A stretch of DNA of 64,000 bases from Gordonibacter faecis (GCF_030077735.1 NZ_JASJEU010000003.1:248001-312000), one strand, 5' to 3'; positions 1 to 9,382 are shown, counted from the stretch's first letter. Numbers and translations: made by a program. Notes: generated from the sequence alone by a model not told the origin.

Positions 1-497
1 AGTATTTCGGCCGCAGCTGGAACCTTGCACGAGATAACGGCATCCCACTTTGCATAGAGCACCATATCCCCCGCAACTGCAGAACCGAAGTCATACCGTT
101 CCGTGAGAAGAGCATCTGAAAACCAGCCAGAGAACGTGTATCCGTCGCGCTGTGGTATTGCCGGCTCGACAGCCTGATCGCCTTTTCGAATTGTCTGAGA
201 TTCTACTTCGGAGCCTCCGTTACTAGCAAACTGAACACACACAGAAACATAAGACGTCGTGACGCGGATGCCAAGCAAGGTTGACCCTGGCTGACCATCC
301 TCAGCCGACCCTTGGGATTTCGATGAGTCGGTAATACGCAAGCCCAGCTGTGTTTTCCCTGGCGAAGCATTGGCATAGGCGCTTCTCGGTACAGTCAACA
401 TCAACAAACATGCCACAACAATAAAAGCCATGAGCACTTTCATTATGCAAAGTGCTTTTTCTCTTGTTGCTCGTTTGATGATAAATGCAGTGCCCAT
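1..497 (-). CDS. Secreted surface protein with InlB/Listeria-Bacteroides repeat (partial, runs off left edge)
   Basis: Translating the minus strand gives an open frame that continues past base 1. It starts at ATG 497, or at the in-frame ATG 443. The N-terminus has basic residues, then a hydrophobic stretch (VLMAFIVVACLLMLTVP) and a likely signal-peptidase site at SAYA. After a Ser/Gly-rich linker comes a typical InlB_B repeat with the landmarks VQFASNGG, GYTFSGWF and LYAKWDA, so the protein is exported and probably a surface adhesin or binding protein. It lies 18 nt after the stop of the LRR gene on the same strand, so the two may be co-transcribed. No good ribosome-binding site decides between the two starts. 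The C-terminus, and therefore any anchor, lies outside the window. The function is inferred only from the repeat family. Confidence 0.75.
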   Translation of the reverse strand, partial: MGTAFIIKRATREKALCIMKVLMAFIVVACLLMLTVPRSAYANASPGKTQLGLRITDSSKSQGSAEDGQPGSTLLGIRVTTSYVSVCVQFASNGGSEVESQTIRKGDQAVEPAIPQRDGYTFSGWFSDALLTERYDFGSAVAGDMVLYAKWDAVISCKVPAAAEI

Positions 498-515
498 CTC
501 AAAACCCGTGCGCAA

Positions 516-3500
516 TCAGAAGCAGAAACAGGGACACACGCCACAGGGCGTAGACGCTGAACGTGTTCCGCTCAGACCCAGGTCACCATTGATGTACACT
601 CCCATAAAATCACCTGGGAAGTTTGGCCGGACTGAACGCATCCACCAACTTGTATTATCATCCGGTGTCAATTGCTTCCCTTTCTCCATCAAGCTATTAG
701 GGCCGCTTGTCTGAATGGGTTTATTTTGATAGTACTCATAACGATAGCCTTCTTCTGTAACCCAACGATACTTCGACCATCCATCAAATACCGCTCCGGT
801 GTATTCGTAATAGGTCATGAGAAAGAGTGTGTCATGAGAAACGCTGACCGAAGAGCTGGTAGAAGTGCTTTCACTGCCATAGCTTTTCTCGACCTGAACA
901 AGTGCGTCTCGAAGTTCGGATGGAACCATATCCCAAATCTCGCCATCGTTCATACTTGCATGCAATGCGCTCGAACCCCATCCCCCCGAATTGGAGTTTG
1001 AACCGTTCATGGGATATATTGATTCGAGAAGATTGACAAATTGGAAAGTGAGGCCAGCCTTTGTTCTCCTATCAACAGGGGTCGTCAAAATGTCATGATT
1101 GATGCCAACAAGACGAACATCGTACGCAACTTTGTTCCAAACGGTCTTGCATTCATAAGCAGTTTCGTCTGCAAGGTATTCAGCGTACATAAGGTAATAG
1201 GGAGACTCGCTTCCATACTCCGCAATACTGTTAGCGTGAGTTTTCACGTCAGCAATGCTATACACAACTCCCGATTTCGAGTCTTTGAGATAGAAAACAT
1301 CCTCTTCAGTGCCACCCCCGCCATCTCGTTTAAACATATATGAAACAGTAGCAAGGGGTTTGACACTCATACCGTAATCGGCAGCCCCAACCTTTACGCT
1401 CGCGTTATTCAGATTTAAGCGATAGGTGCATTCGAGCGAACTGTTAGAAGCTATAACAAAATCACCCTGACCAGGTTGTACACTGCTGACCGTAGGACCA
1501 AGGCCAAAAGAAATAGCTTTAGAATCATCTTTTTTCGGATAGAGACTAAACAGGTTCTGTGCAGTGATATCCGAAGCGTCTGCTTTCGCCTCAAGCACTT
1601 CAGTAGCACCAGCGTCAACACAGGTGAGGCTTTCCATAGCAACTGGAAAATCCGAATAATTTTCGAACTGACTGCTTGAAGTTACACTCGCCGTTGGATT
1701 AGCGACGTCATACCCCTCCCCGTCTCCAAACGTCACCACAACAGGAGCCGTAACGCTGAGTTGAACAGCACGAGCGCTAATGAGATAAGCCGACGGTAAA
1801 AGGGATGAATTTCTTACTGAAATGGTTTCGGTTGTTGCCTGTGAACTTGGTAGTACCTCAACAAATCGTGAGCTGCGGGCAATTTCAATCCCATCCAGTG
1901 CAAGCGTTACTACAACATCAGTCGAACCCTGAGCCTTCCCTCGTGTCGTACCGGCGTCAATTGACAAGGGCGCAGCAGCATAAGAATAGATAATTTCGAC
2001 GTTTTCGGGTAGCTCAAGAAATGCTCCTTCGAAAAGATCTCCCTCTTCACCAACCATAAGAATAAGTGACTCTTTAGCAAGTTCAATTCCGAAAGGCTGA
2101 ACAGTACTACCCGCTGTCAATTCGGTCGATTTCCAAACTTCTTCGGACCCTTGCGGACAATAGAGTGAAACATTCGAGCACTCAACAAAAGCATCAACTG
2201 CAACCTCTGGTGAACCGAGGGTGACAACACGCGTAAGTAAATTACAGGATGCAAAAGCGCGAGATTTGATAGCCACAACCGAGTCTGGAATCCACACCTC
2301 TGCAAGTGCCGTTGCTTCGAAAGCTCGCTCCCCAATCTCCATCAGACCCTGAGAGAATTCAATAGAAGCCAAGTTCGAGCAGCCCGCAAACGCGCCCTCT
2401 CCGATCAATGCTATACCCTCAGGGAGCTTGAGAGATTCAAGTGACAACAACCCAGCAAAACCTCTGGGAGCAATAGATGAGACACGATAGGAAACGCTTC
2501 CAACTTGAGCCGAAGCAGGAATTATCAAATCGTCGGCAGGCTCACCCGGACCCATCCATGAAACGGAAAGGGTGTAATCATCCAGCAACGTAAATGAAAG
2601 GCCATAACTAGTGAGACCCTTATTCTCGGCCGTGGAATCACTTTCTTTAAAACGACCTTGCAAGGAGAGATCGCCTGGTAATGCAGAGTTGGAGAACCGC
2701 GAAAAGCCGGCATCTTCCCAAATCCCCCTTGCCTCTTGATGGCCTTCCGAGCCCACAAGAGCCACAACTGTGTCTTTAGAAGCATTGTCAAACGCCTCGG
2801 GAGAAATCTCATTCAAATCACCCAATACAATAATTGATGTAAGAGAGCATCCACTAAAAGCACCCGGGGCAATCGCATGTGTCTGCGTAGCAATTACCGC
2901 CGAAACACCTACGCCCGGAGGGCATGCTACGAGGTTTTCCCTATTCTTTGAGTAAAGAATGCCATTCCAGGAAGAGAAGGCGACGCTACTCTTTTCTACT
3001 TCGACGGAGATAAGTCCCGAACACTGGGAAAAAACTTCAGCCGCAACTAAGACAGTTTGGCTAGGAATATAGGCAACACCCTTTTTACCTTCGGGAGTGA
3101 ACAGAAGGTTTGAAAGGTCCTTCGAGAACAGCATACCATCGTAGGACGCATAGTTTTCGTTATCCAATGAAACAGTGATATATGAGAGCGAAGAACATCC
3201 TGAAAACGCTCCATCCAAGATAGTTTCCACAGAAGCTGGAATAGAAATGGATTCGATAGGTGCGCCCTCGAAAAGGTTTTGTTTTGCGGGATCTCCAATT
3301 ATTGTAACGGCGTATGAATCAGAACCGCTCGAAACACAGGAGGGAATGACGATATCGCTTTCAAGCGTTTCGCCATACCAACCCACCAACGCAACAGACT
3401 CCGCATCAGGAAGCACGCGGAATGTAAAACCACAGGAACGAATCTCGCCAGCGGCAGGCTGAGAATACTGAGCGAGTGAAACACTGGCGGATGCTTGTTC

Positions 3501-3681
3501 GTGAAACCGCGTCACACCATCCGCAACAGATTTGCTACTTAAAAGCCCCCCCCCCCGCGAGATTTTCAACGTCGCGAGCTTCTGACGTCGAGACAGGAAC
3601 CATGCCAACAGCAAGAGCAAGTGCAAGCGTCGCTATAGCAACTCTCTTGCCTAGCAGACTATTTCCGAAACTGCGCAGCAT
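516..3681 (-). CDS. BspA-like leucine-rich-repeat surface protein, split by an out-of-frame poly-G tract (phase-OFF as sequenced)
   Basis: The long frame 516-3626 has no credible start: its apparent N-terminus lacks a Shine-Dalgarno and a signal peptide. In another frame an ATG at 3681, preceded by GAGG with a 9-nt gap, encodes a textbook signal peptide (KRVAIATLALALAVG, then VPVSTSEA). That frame stops at 3535-3537 after 48 codons. The two frames meet in a run of 11 G on the coding strand (3546-3556). With 10 or 13 G they would join into a roughly 1,054-residue exported protein. The body holds BspA-type LRRs (for example IGEGAFAGCSNL and IGERAFEATAL), a beta-rich middle, and a C-terminal DUF6273-like domain ending WWMRSVRPNF...GVCPCFCF. 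Base composition is AT-richer than its neighbours. The state could be real phase-OFF, or a homopolymer sequencing error; either way the full-length gene starts at 3681. Confidence 0.82.
3546..3556 (-). repeat. 11-nt homopolymeric G tract (contingency locus)
   Basis: Eleven consecutive C on the plus strand, G on the coding strand, sit about 42 codons into the surface-protein gene, just after the signal peptide. Loss of one G restores the frame. Tracts of this length and position are the classic substrate of slipped-strand phase variation in surface-protein genes. Confidence 0.8.
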
Positions 3682-3738
3682 TTTTCCCAACCTCGCTCTC
3701 AGTAATGGGCAAGACCTCTATTCCTCAAAATGATGAAT

Positions 3739-3767
3739 ATAATAAACAGTATAGTCTTTGGAGGCAA
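3739..3767 (-). promoter_or_regulatory. Predicted sigma-70-type promoter of the LRR surface gene
   Basis: On the minus strand, TTGCCT (3762-3767) and TATTAT (3739-3744) are separated by 17 bp. The predicted start lies about 50 nt before the ATG at 3681. The surrounding 3682-3919 gap is AT-rich and has no other convincing gene. Confidence 0.4.
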
Positions 3768-3919
3768 TTTGGGAAGGGGCGTCTTTCATAAAGCAAGCCC
3801 CTGTTCTTTCAGAACAATATGTAAACAATGCCAAGGATATCCCTGCTTGAAAACTTATTGGGCACTCTATACTGCGCGCGCACTTCACAGATACGCAGTA
3901 CGCGCGCAGCCAGACATTT

Positions 3920-5161
3920 CTACAACGCGGACGGTTGCTTTGTTACTTCCACCTCGCAGACGCATGCGGCGTCGTCGGCTTCGGCTTGGGCGGGGTTGTA
4001 GGTGAGGAGCAGTTTGCTCAGGATAAGGAAGGCCAGGATGCCGAGGGCTATCATGCCTACCACAATGAGGATTTCGGGGAGCGTGGGCATATAGGAGCTG
4101 GCCACGGCCCAGCCGTCCATGCCGAATACGCCGCGCGTGGAACTTGAGCCGGAGATGAGACCCGGCGCGCCGGACACATTCGGATAGATAAAGCTGGTGA
4201 ACAAGAGCCATATGCGCTTGCAGAATACACCGACCACCACGCCTGCGCACGCCAGCGCCACCAAACCCGTACGGCGGCGGTTCTTCGCGAACACAAGGAT
4301 GGTGAACGGAATGATGACGCCCACGATAACTTCAATCCAGAAGAACGGTGCGGTGGCACCGGACACCATTTCGCCAAACACCGCCATGCCGTGCTCGGTG
4401 CCGGGATACGCCATGGTGAGCACCTCGCAACCCACCATGTAGCCGTCAACCGCAATACAGACGGCCAACAGGCCCGCCAGGTTCGCGATGAGCTTCTTCG
4501 AGGTGGCGAACACCTTCGCGCGGTTCATCCACAGAAGGCCGAGCAGCAAAAGCGCGAGACCCGAGTCCATGGCCGATGCCACAAAGAGCGGCGCCATGAT
4601 GGTGGAGTACCAACCCTCGCGCGCAATTTGCAGGCCGAAGATCCACGCGGTCACGGAGTGCACGAGGATGGCAACCGGCAGGGCGAAGCGCGACACGATG
4701 GCCACCTTGTCCTTCGCGCCCGGCTTCTTCGACGTCATGAAATACAGGTAGATCAGGTTGATGACCAGGTATGTTGTGATGACGCAGATGTCCCACAGAA
4801 GCGGCGAGATGAAGTTCGGCGACGCGAACAGGTTTAAGATGCGCACGATGCCGCCGAGGTCGATGAGCACAAATGCGCCGGCGATGCAGATGCAGATGAG
4901 CGACACGATAATGGCCGGCAGCGCCACCTTCTTGTACTCAGCCACATGGAAGATGGACGCGGACGAGGCCACGATGAGGCCGCCCGCCGACAGGCCCACG
5001 AAGAACATGAAGCTGGCAATGTAGAGGCCCCACGACGTGCCGTTCGACATGCCGGTGACGCCGAGGCCGCCGATAAACTGGTACACATACGCGCCCACAC
5101 CAAGCGCCACCAACACGCCCAGCACCACAAACGCGATTTTATAAGTATTCGTTAACTGCAT
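3920..5161 (-). CDS. NrfD/PsrC-like membrane quinol-interacting subunit of a molybdoenzyme
   Basis: A 413-residue polytopic membrane protein with about ten hydrophobic helices, of the NrfD/PsrC/DmsC type. It is the expected membrane subunit of a three-part iron-sulfur molybdoenzyme, exchanging electrons between the quinone pool and the Fe-S subunit. The frame is open further upstream, but that would overlap the Fe-S gene; ATG 5161 is preceded by a GGAAGGAA Shine-Dalgarno and begins MQLTNTYK, directly before the first helix. The cytoplasmic tail is short and acidic with two cysteines (ACVCEVE). It is the last gene of the A-B-C operon and is separated from B by a structured repeat. The substrate of the complex cannot be read from this subunit. 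Confidence 0.88.
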   Translation of the reverse strand: MQLTNTYKIAFVVLGVLVALGVGAYVYQFIGGLGVTGMSNGTSWGLYIASFMFFVGLSAGGLIVASSASIFHVAEYKKVALPAIIVSLICICIAGAFVLIDLGGIVRILNLFASPNFISPLLWDICVITTYLVINLIYLYFMTSKKPGAKDKVAIVSRFALPVAILVHSVTAWIFGLQIAREGWYSTIMAPLFVASAMDSGLALLLLGLLWMNRAKVFATSKKLIANLAGLLAVCIAVDGYMVGCEVLTMAYPGTEHGMAVFGEMVSGATAPFFWIEVIVGVIIPFTILVFAKNRRRTGLVALACAGVVVGVFCKRIWLLFTSFIYPNVSGAPGLISGSSSTRGVFGMDGWAVASSYMPTLPEILIVVGMIALGILAFLILSKLLLTYNPAQAEADDAACVCEVEVTKQPSAL

Positions 5162-5200
5162 AATAGTAGTTCCTTCCATAACCCACTGGTTGGCGTAGTA

Positions 5201-5352
5201 AGTCAGCGAGGGTGCCCGCAGTGCCCGAGATTCGCGGGATCGCGGAGGCGAAGCGTACGCAAGGTACGTGAGCCTCCGTGATCGTGCGAAGATCGGGTGC
5301 TGCGGGCGACCGCAGCGTCGACCAGTTCCGTCGGCCGTCAGGCCGACGGAAC
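5201..5352 (-). repeat. Structured intergenic element, copy A
   Basis: The element begins with AGTCAGCGAGGGT (plus-strand reading) and contains a long imperfect stem: GCCCGCAG and GCCCGA pair with TCGGG and CTGCGGGC about 80 nt on. It then has CCGCAGCGTCGA at 5310-5321 and a 12-bp hairpin, 5325-5336 with 5341-5352. Copies B (24471-24624) and C (34799-34949) keep the ends and the pairing while changing stem bases. On the minus strand it ends 39 nt before the NrfD-like start. Confidence 0.8.
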
Positions 5353-5973
5353 CTAAAGTCCGATGTAGAAGAGTTGGGGCCTGGTGCCCTTTTCTTCCAG
5401 TAGGTGGTGGGCTTCGGTGGATTGGGCGAGTTTGGAGATGTCGCTTTCGGGGTCGTCGAGGTCGCCGAAGGTGCGAGCGCGGGCGGGACATACGCGCACG
5501 CACATGGGCATGTCGCCGTCGTCCGTGCGCTCCTTACACAGCGTGCACTTCTCCATCACGCCCTTGCCGCGCACGGGCACGCGCGAGTCACCGTAGTTGC
5601 AGTCGGGTTCGCGCACCGGGTCGGTCCAGTTGAACACGCGGGCATTGAACGGGCAGGCGGCCATGCACATGCGGCAGCCGATGCACTTGTCGTAGTCAAT
5701 TTCCACGCGGCCCTTTTCGTCTTTGTACGTGGCACCGGTCGGGCACACCTTTTGGCAGGCGGCGTTTTCGCAGTGCTGGCACTGCACGGGCAGATACACG
5801 CGCTTGAGGTTGGGATACTCCCCCACCGCGCCGTCGATGACATCGGTATCCTTCGTCAGAATGCGGTTCCAGAGCATGCCCATGGGCACGTTGTTTTGCA
5901 TCTTGCAGGCGTTGGCGCAGGTGTGGCACCCCACGCAACGGTTGAGGTTAATGGCGATGGCCAGTTTCGTCAT
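5353..5973 (-). CDS. DmsB/NrfC-like four-cluster ferredoxin subunit
   Basis: A 206-residue cytoplasmic-type electron-transfer subunit of the DmsB/PsrB family. Cysteine motifs for several [4Fe-4S] clusters are visible: CVGCHTCANAC near the N-terminus, CQHCENAACQKVC in the middle, CIGCRMCMAACP, and CTLCKERTDDGDMPMCVRVCP near the end. There is no own signal peptide; such subunits normally travel with the Tat-exported catalytic subunit. It sits 10 nt downstream of the catalytic-subunit stop and is followed by the membrane subunit, so it should carry electrons between molybdenum site and quinol. The final residues FYIGL lead directly into a stop codon and the repeat hairpin. Confidence 0.92.
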   Translation of the reverse strand: MTKLAIAINLNRCVGCHTCANACKMQNNVPMGMLWNRILTKDTDVIDGAVGEYPNLKRVYLPVQCQHCENAACQKVCPTGATYKDEKGRVEIDYDKCIGCRMCMAACPFNARVFNWTDPVREPDCNYGDSRVPVRGKGVMEKCTLCKERTDDGDMPMCVRVCPARARTFGDLDDPESDISKLAQSTEAHHLLEEKGTRPQLFYIGL

Positions 5974-5983
5974 GGCGAATCAC

Positions 5984-8389
5984 CTACGCTTTCTTGATCT
6001 CGACGAGCGTGTCGGAGAACGGAATGACGGGCCCACACATGAGCTCGCTTCCGCGCTCCACCTGCGCGTCGTTCGTGACGGATTGCATGTTGCCGCGCAC
6101 CAGGTAATCGGCCGTGGCACCTTCCACGAGGCGCACCGAACCCGAGCGGATGGCGGGGTTGCCGTGCACGCACACCGCAAAACTGCCGCGGTCGTTGAAC
6201 ACCTCCACGGTGTCGCCGGTGGCCAGGCCGCGTGCCTCTAGGTCGGCCGGGTTGGCATCAAGCGTGGGCTCGAAGTACTGCTGAATCCACAGCGCATCGT
6301 TGAACTGGTTGTGGATGTGGAAGCGCGTGCGCACGTTCGCCAGCTGCAGCGGGAAGTCGGCGCGCTTCGGGTTGTCGGCGTAGGCCTCAAGCGGCGGCTC
6401 CCACTGGGGAAGCGCTTGGCCGTAGGGGGCGAGGTTTTCGTAGTACACGTCCAAGCGGCCCGACGGCGTGTCGAAGACGAAGTCGGCGTATTCCTGGCGC
6501 GGCTCTTCAATACCGGGCAGCGGCCAGGCACCGTTGTGCTCGTTGATCTTGTCCACCGTGAGTGTGCTGATCTCGGGGTCTTCCGCGCCAGAGAGAATGG
6601 TTTCCACTAGTTCGACCGAATCCTTCGGCAGGGCGTCGTCCACGCCAAGGCGCTTCGCAAATTCCTTCTGAATCCAGAAGTCGGTCTTGGCCTCAAACAG
6701 CGGGTCGATCACCTTGTTTTGCAGCACGAGCTGGTTGTAGCCCACCTTGGCGTTGCCCACGGGAGCATCCAGCTCGAAGCGTGTGGTGGCCGGCAGCACA
6801 TAGTCGGCCCACTTCGCGCCTTCGGTGAAGTAGGGGTCGATGGACACAATGAGGTCAAGTGAGCGCGCCCAGTCCTCGGTCTTGGCCATGTTGGCGAAGT
6901 GTTGCGCCATCATATCGCCGCAGCAGATGTACGCCTTCACCTTGTTGGGCTTTTCGCGCATGTCGTAGGCGGCCATCTCGTCGGTGGCGGTTGTCATATC
7001 CTCGGGCAACTCCCATGCACCAAGCGACGTGGAACGGCCGTTCCAGCAGCCACCCACGAACACGCCAATGTTCGCGCCAGGCTTGCAGATGTTGCCGGTC
7101 ACGCCGGCAAGCACTGCAGCCGCGTGACCTGCGATGTCGGCGTTGCCAATCTTGTCGTTGCCGCCCCAACCCAGCGCGATGGACGACGGGCCCTTCGCAT
7201 AGGCGCGTGCCAACTCCACAATCTTGTCGGCGGGAATATGCGTGATACCTTCGGCCCATTCGGGCGTGTAGGTTTTCTGGCCCTCCACCAAAAGGTCGTA
7301 GGCCGTGCGGCACTTCGCGCCCTTGACCTCGGCGGTGCCGGAAAGCTTTGGCGTGACGCCCGGCTGGTTATAGGGCACAGCCTGGCCGGTTGCGGCATCT
7401 ATAATAAAGAAGGGGTTCTGCTCGCCCGTTTCGGGCTCTTCGGCGGCCGGGTCCTCGGCGTGGTCGCGCACGAGCGCACCCTTGTCGTCCACCAGATACG
7501 GCAGCGACGTGTGCGTGGTCATGAACGCCTCGTCGGTCAGCCCCTCATCAAGCACAACGCTGGTCATAGCCAGGAAGAGCGCCGCGTCGGTGCCGGGTTC
7601 GATAGGCACCCACTCGTCAGCTTTGCCCGCCGTGGTGGAGAAGTGCGGATCGACCACCACCATCTTCGCGCCGGCCTCTTTGGCCTCGAAGAACAGGCGT
7701 ACCTGCGGCAGGCTGGACTCGCAGAAGTTGCTACCCACGGTAAGCACCATGCGGGAGTTCACCCAATCGCGCGCCTCGCCCGTGGCCATGGCGTAGCCGC
7801 CGCCGAAGCCGATGGCGGGGTCAAGGCCGTTGCCCGTGCCCACGTCAATGCCGGTGTTGCCACCGGTCTGCGCGCCTAAAAGCGCCGCAAGGAAGGGCAT
7901 GTTCGCCTCGCTTGAGGCCGTTACCATAACGGCGTCCTTGCCGTCGCGCTTCTGGATTTCCTTGATTTGGGACACGATGTCGTCAAGCGCCTCGTCCCAG
8001 CTCACCTGCGTGAATTCGTTCGCGCCGCGCTCGCCGGTCCGCTTGAGGGGCGTCTGCACGCGGCCCGCACCATAGATGTGCTGAACCTCCGAGATGCCCT
8101 TCAGGCAGATCGTCTCGTAGCGGTCGTCCACGCAGTGGTTCGGCTCTACCTTAACCAGGCGGCCGTCACGCACCGTGCAGCGCAAAGGACACATGCCACC
8201 GCAGTGCTCCTGATGGTACGTGCACGCGATGTGCTCTTCGTCGTAGGCGACCTTCGTCTCGCCCGCCGGGCCAATGCCCGCGTACGCCTTCTGCGGGGCA
8301 AGCCAGCCGTCCGTCGCGAGCATGCCTGCCGCAGCCAAACCGCCGGCAGCAAGCGAACCCTTGAGGAAACCACGCCTCGTTAGCTCCAT
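5984..8389 (-). CDS. Tat-exported DMSO-reductase-family molybdopterin catalytic subunit
   Basis: An 801-residue bis-MGD oxidoreductase. ATG 8389 follows a strong AAGGAGG box and begins a twin-arginine signal (TRRGFLKGSLAAGG). The [4Fe-4S] site near the N-terminus shows H59/C56, C63, C67 and C95; the C63-x3-C67-x27-C95 spacing is typical, and the first ligand could be Cys56 or a NarG-like His59. Further landmarks are GGNTGIDVGTGNG, the SIDPYFTEGAKWADYVLPATT region and a C-terminal molydopterin-dinucleotide-binding domain (VEVFNDRGSF). It heads the three-gene operon, so it is a respiratory reductase or oxidase facing the cell exterior. Eggerthellaceae carry dozens of such enzymes with different substrates; none can be assigned from sequence alone. 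Confidence 0.92.
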   Translation of the reverse strand: MELTRRGFLKGSLAAGGLAAAGMLATDGWLAPQKAYAGIGPAGETKVAYDEEHIACTYHQEHCGGMCPLRCTVRDGRLVKVEPNHCVDDRYETICLKGISEVQHIYGAGRVQTPLKRTGERGANEFTQVSWDEALDDIVSQIKEIQKRDGKDAVMVTASSEANMPFLAALLGAQTGGNTGIDVGTGNGLDPAIGFGGGYAMATGEARDWVNSRMVLTVGSNFCESSLPQVRLFFEAKEAGAKMVVVDPHFSTTAGKADEWVPIEPGTDAALFLAMTSVVLDEGLTDEAFMTTHTSLPYLVDDKGALVRDHAEDPAAEEPETGEQNPFFIIDAATGQAVPYNQPGVTPKLSGTAEVKGAKCRTAYDLLVEGQKTYTPEWAEGITHIPADKIVELARAYAKGPSSIALGWGGNDKIGNADIAGHAAAVLAGVTGNICKPGANIGVFVGGCWNGRSTSLGAWELPEDMTTATDEMAAYDMREKPNKVKAYICCGDMMAQHFANMAKTEDWARSLDLIVSIDPYFTEGAKWADYVLPATTRFELDAPVGNAKVGYNQLVLQNKVIDPLFEAKTDFWIQKEFAKRLGVDDALPKDSVELVETILSGAEDPEISTLTVDKINEHNGAWPLPGIEEPRQEYADFVFDTPSGRLDVYYENLAPYGQALPQWEPPLEAYADNPKRADFPLQLANVRTRFHIHNQFNDALWIQQYFEPTLDANPADLEARGLATGDTVEVFNDRGSFAVCVHGNPAIRSGSVRLVEGATADYLVRGNMQSVTNDAQVERGSELMCGPVIPFSDTLVEIKKA

Positions 8390-8436
8390 GCAGTCCTCCT
8401 TCTCGTCATATGCAGTTGTCACGGCAACATCTGACA

Positions 8437-8477
8437 ATAAGGGCAAACCGCCTCATAAATGAGCGGTTTGCCCTTAT
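8437..8477. terminator. 15-bp inverted repeat between regulator and molybdoenzyme operon
   Basis: ATAAGGGCAAACCGC at 8437-8451 is exactly complementary to 8463-8477, with an 11-nt loop. A CTTTT run follows on the plus strand; no clear T run follows on the minus strand. It may terminate the XRE gene, or mark the flank of the inserted element. Confidence 0.45.
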
Positions 8478-8499
8478 CTTTTGAGCCCTGTGCAACTTT

Positions 8500-8512
8500 T
8501 TTACAACTTTTG
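8500..8512. other. Putative left attachment site of the integrative element
   Basis: TTTACAACTTTTG recurs as a direct repeat at 16605-16617, just after the tyrosine integrase gene, and G/C-rich GGCGG-like sequence follows both copies. The two copies enclose about 8.1 kb of accessory genes. No empty site was available for comparison. Confidence 0.4.
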
Positions 8513-8544
8513 GCGGGTGCAAATCTGATTGCGTGAAACGCCCC

Positions 8545-8880
8545 CTAGTCGCGTTGCTTCGCGAGCGCGTTTCTGAGCGCATGCAGAACCTCAATTGCCA
8601 CGGCCAGTTCGTCGGCCTCGAACGAATCTAGAATCTCCCGCACTTCCGCCGAAAGCGCCGCCTTGTCGGGCTTCGATTCGTCCGTTAAAAGCGCGTCCGT
8701 CCCTACCGAAAGCTCTTCGGCGATTTTCGCCAGCACGGGCAGGCTCAGCTTCGTATTTCCAGTCTCTATATGGCTCATGTGCGTGACGGAGATGCCGACC
8801 CTTCCCGCCAACGCCTCCTGTGAAAGTCCGCACGCCTTGCGGTATCGCCTGATGCGTTGGCCTATCTCAAAGTATCTCAT
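8545..8880 (-). CDS. XRE-family transcriptional regulator
   Basis: A 111-residue DNA-binding protein with an N-terminal Cro/C1-type helix-turn-helix (IGQRIRRYRKACGLSQEALAG, then VGISVTHMSHIETG) and a short helical C-terminal part. The frame also allows starts at 8895 and TTG 8904; ATG 8880, with GGTGA just upstream, matches the usual family N-terminus. It lies just inside the putative left attachment site and points away from the rest of the element, the usual position of an element's own repressor. Palindromic ATAGGC/GCCTAT sequence upstream, near 8950-8975, could be its operator. Confidence 0.85.
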   Translation of the reverse strand: MRYFEIGQRIRRYRKACGLSQEALAGRVGISVTHMSHIETGNTKLSLPVLAKIAEELSVGTDALLTDESKPDKAALSAEVREILDSFEADELAVAIEVLHALRNALAKQRD

Positions 8881-8904
8881 GCGGTCACCGCCCATCAAAA
8901 TCAA

Positions 8905-9352
8905 GTTGCCTTGAATCCTATGGGCGATTCTTGTCGGTTATAATAGCTCGCATAGGCTATTTTATGCCTATATAGTTTAACTAAGAAAACAGAAGCGCAG
9001 CAAAAGCTGCGCCGAGCACTTTGTTGGGGTGAGTCAGCCCCGTAGGGCGAGAGAAAGGTTAGAGCGTATGGGGAGCCAATACGTGATTTTTCAAGGGGTT
9101 CTTTTGCATTTCAATACGGTTTTAAAAAAGCAGAGGGGTGTCAACCCCTCTTGGTTGGTCAGCAGCACTGTGCAGGGGAAGTGTCAAGGATGCCGCAAGG
9201 CGAAGCCGGTTTCTTGATACTTCGCTACCTGCTGAAAAAGGCAGCCGTTTTCCCCTCGTAGAGCGCACGACTGCCGCAGGCAGTACCACCGCCCGCAAGG
9301 TGGGGATCAAGTGCGCCCTTTTAATATAACTACACCGCAGGATCAGGACAAC
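8905..9352. other. Gene-free stretch with operator-like palindrome and foreign-looking hairpins
   Basis: No convincing gene. Near 8953-8973 there is an ATAGGC/GCCTAT inverted repeat upstream of the XRE gene. From about 8990 to 9310 there are several short hairpins, for example AGAGGGGT...ACCCCTCT, and composition changes abruptly to AT-rich at about 9310. It may be the non-coding edge of the transferred segment that brought the phosphotransferase gene. Confidence 0.4.
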
Positions 9353-9382
9353 TTGAAACCGATTTTCTTTTCATGCTATAAT
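9353..9382 (+). promoter_or_regulatory. Predicted promoter of the phosphotransferase gene
   Basis: TTGAAA (9353-9358) and a perfect TATAAT (9377-9382) are 18 bp apart, about 50 nt before the GTG start at 9432. It is a strong housekeeping-type promoter in AT-rich DNA. Confidence 0.65.

Noticed and set aside
516..3626. Surface-protein gene starting at 3626
   Set aside because: That N-terminus has no ribosome-binding site or export signal; the real start is ATG 3681 in another frame, joined through the G tract.
3730..4005. Plus-strand small gene in the surface-gene promoter region
   Set aside because: Lies over the predicted promoter and the 3' end of the NrfD-like gene, and has no conserved features.
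3920..5503. NrfD-like protein with an extra 114-residue N-terminus
   Set aside because: The extension is Arg-rich noise that crosses the structured repeat and overlaps the Fe-S gene; ATG 5161 has a good Shine-Dalgarno and begins the first membrane helix.
8990..9310. Possible group II intron or tRNA-like remnant
   Set aside because: Several hairpins but no domain V/VI signature, no intron-encoded protein and no tRNA T-loop.
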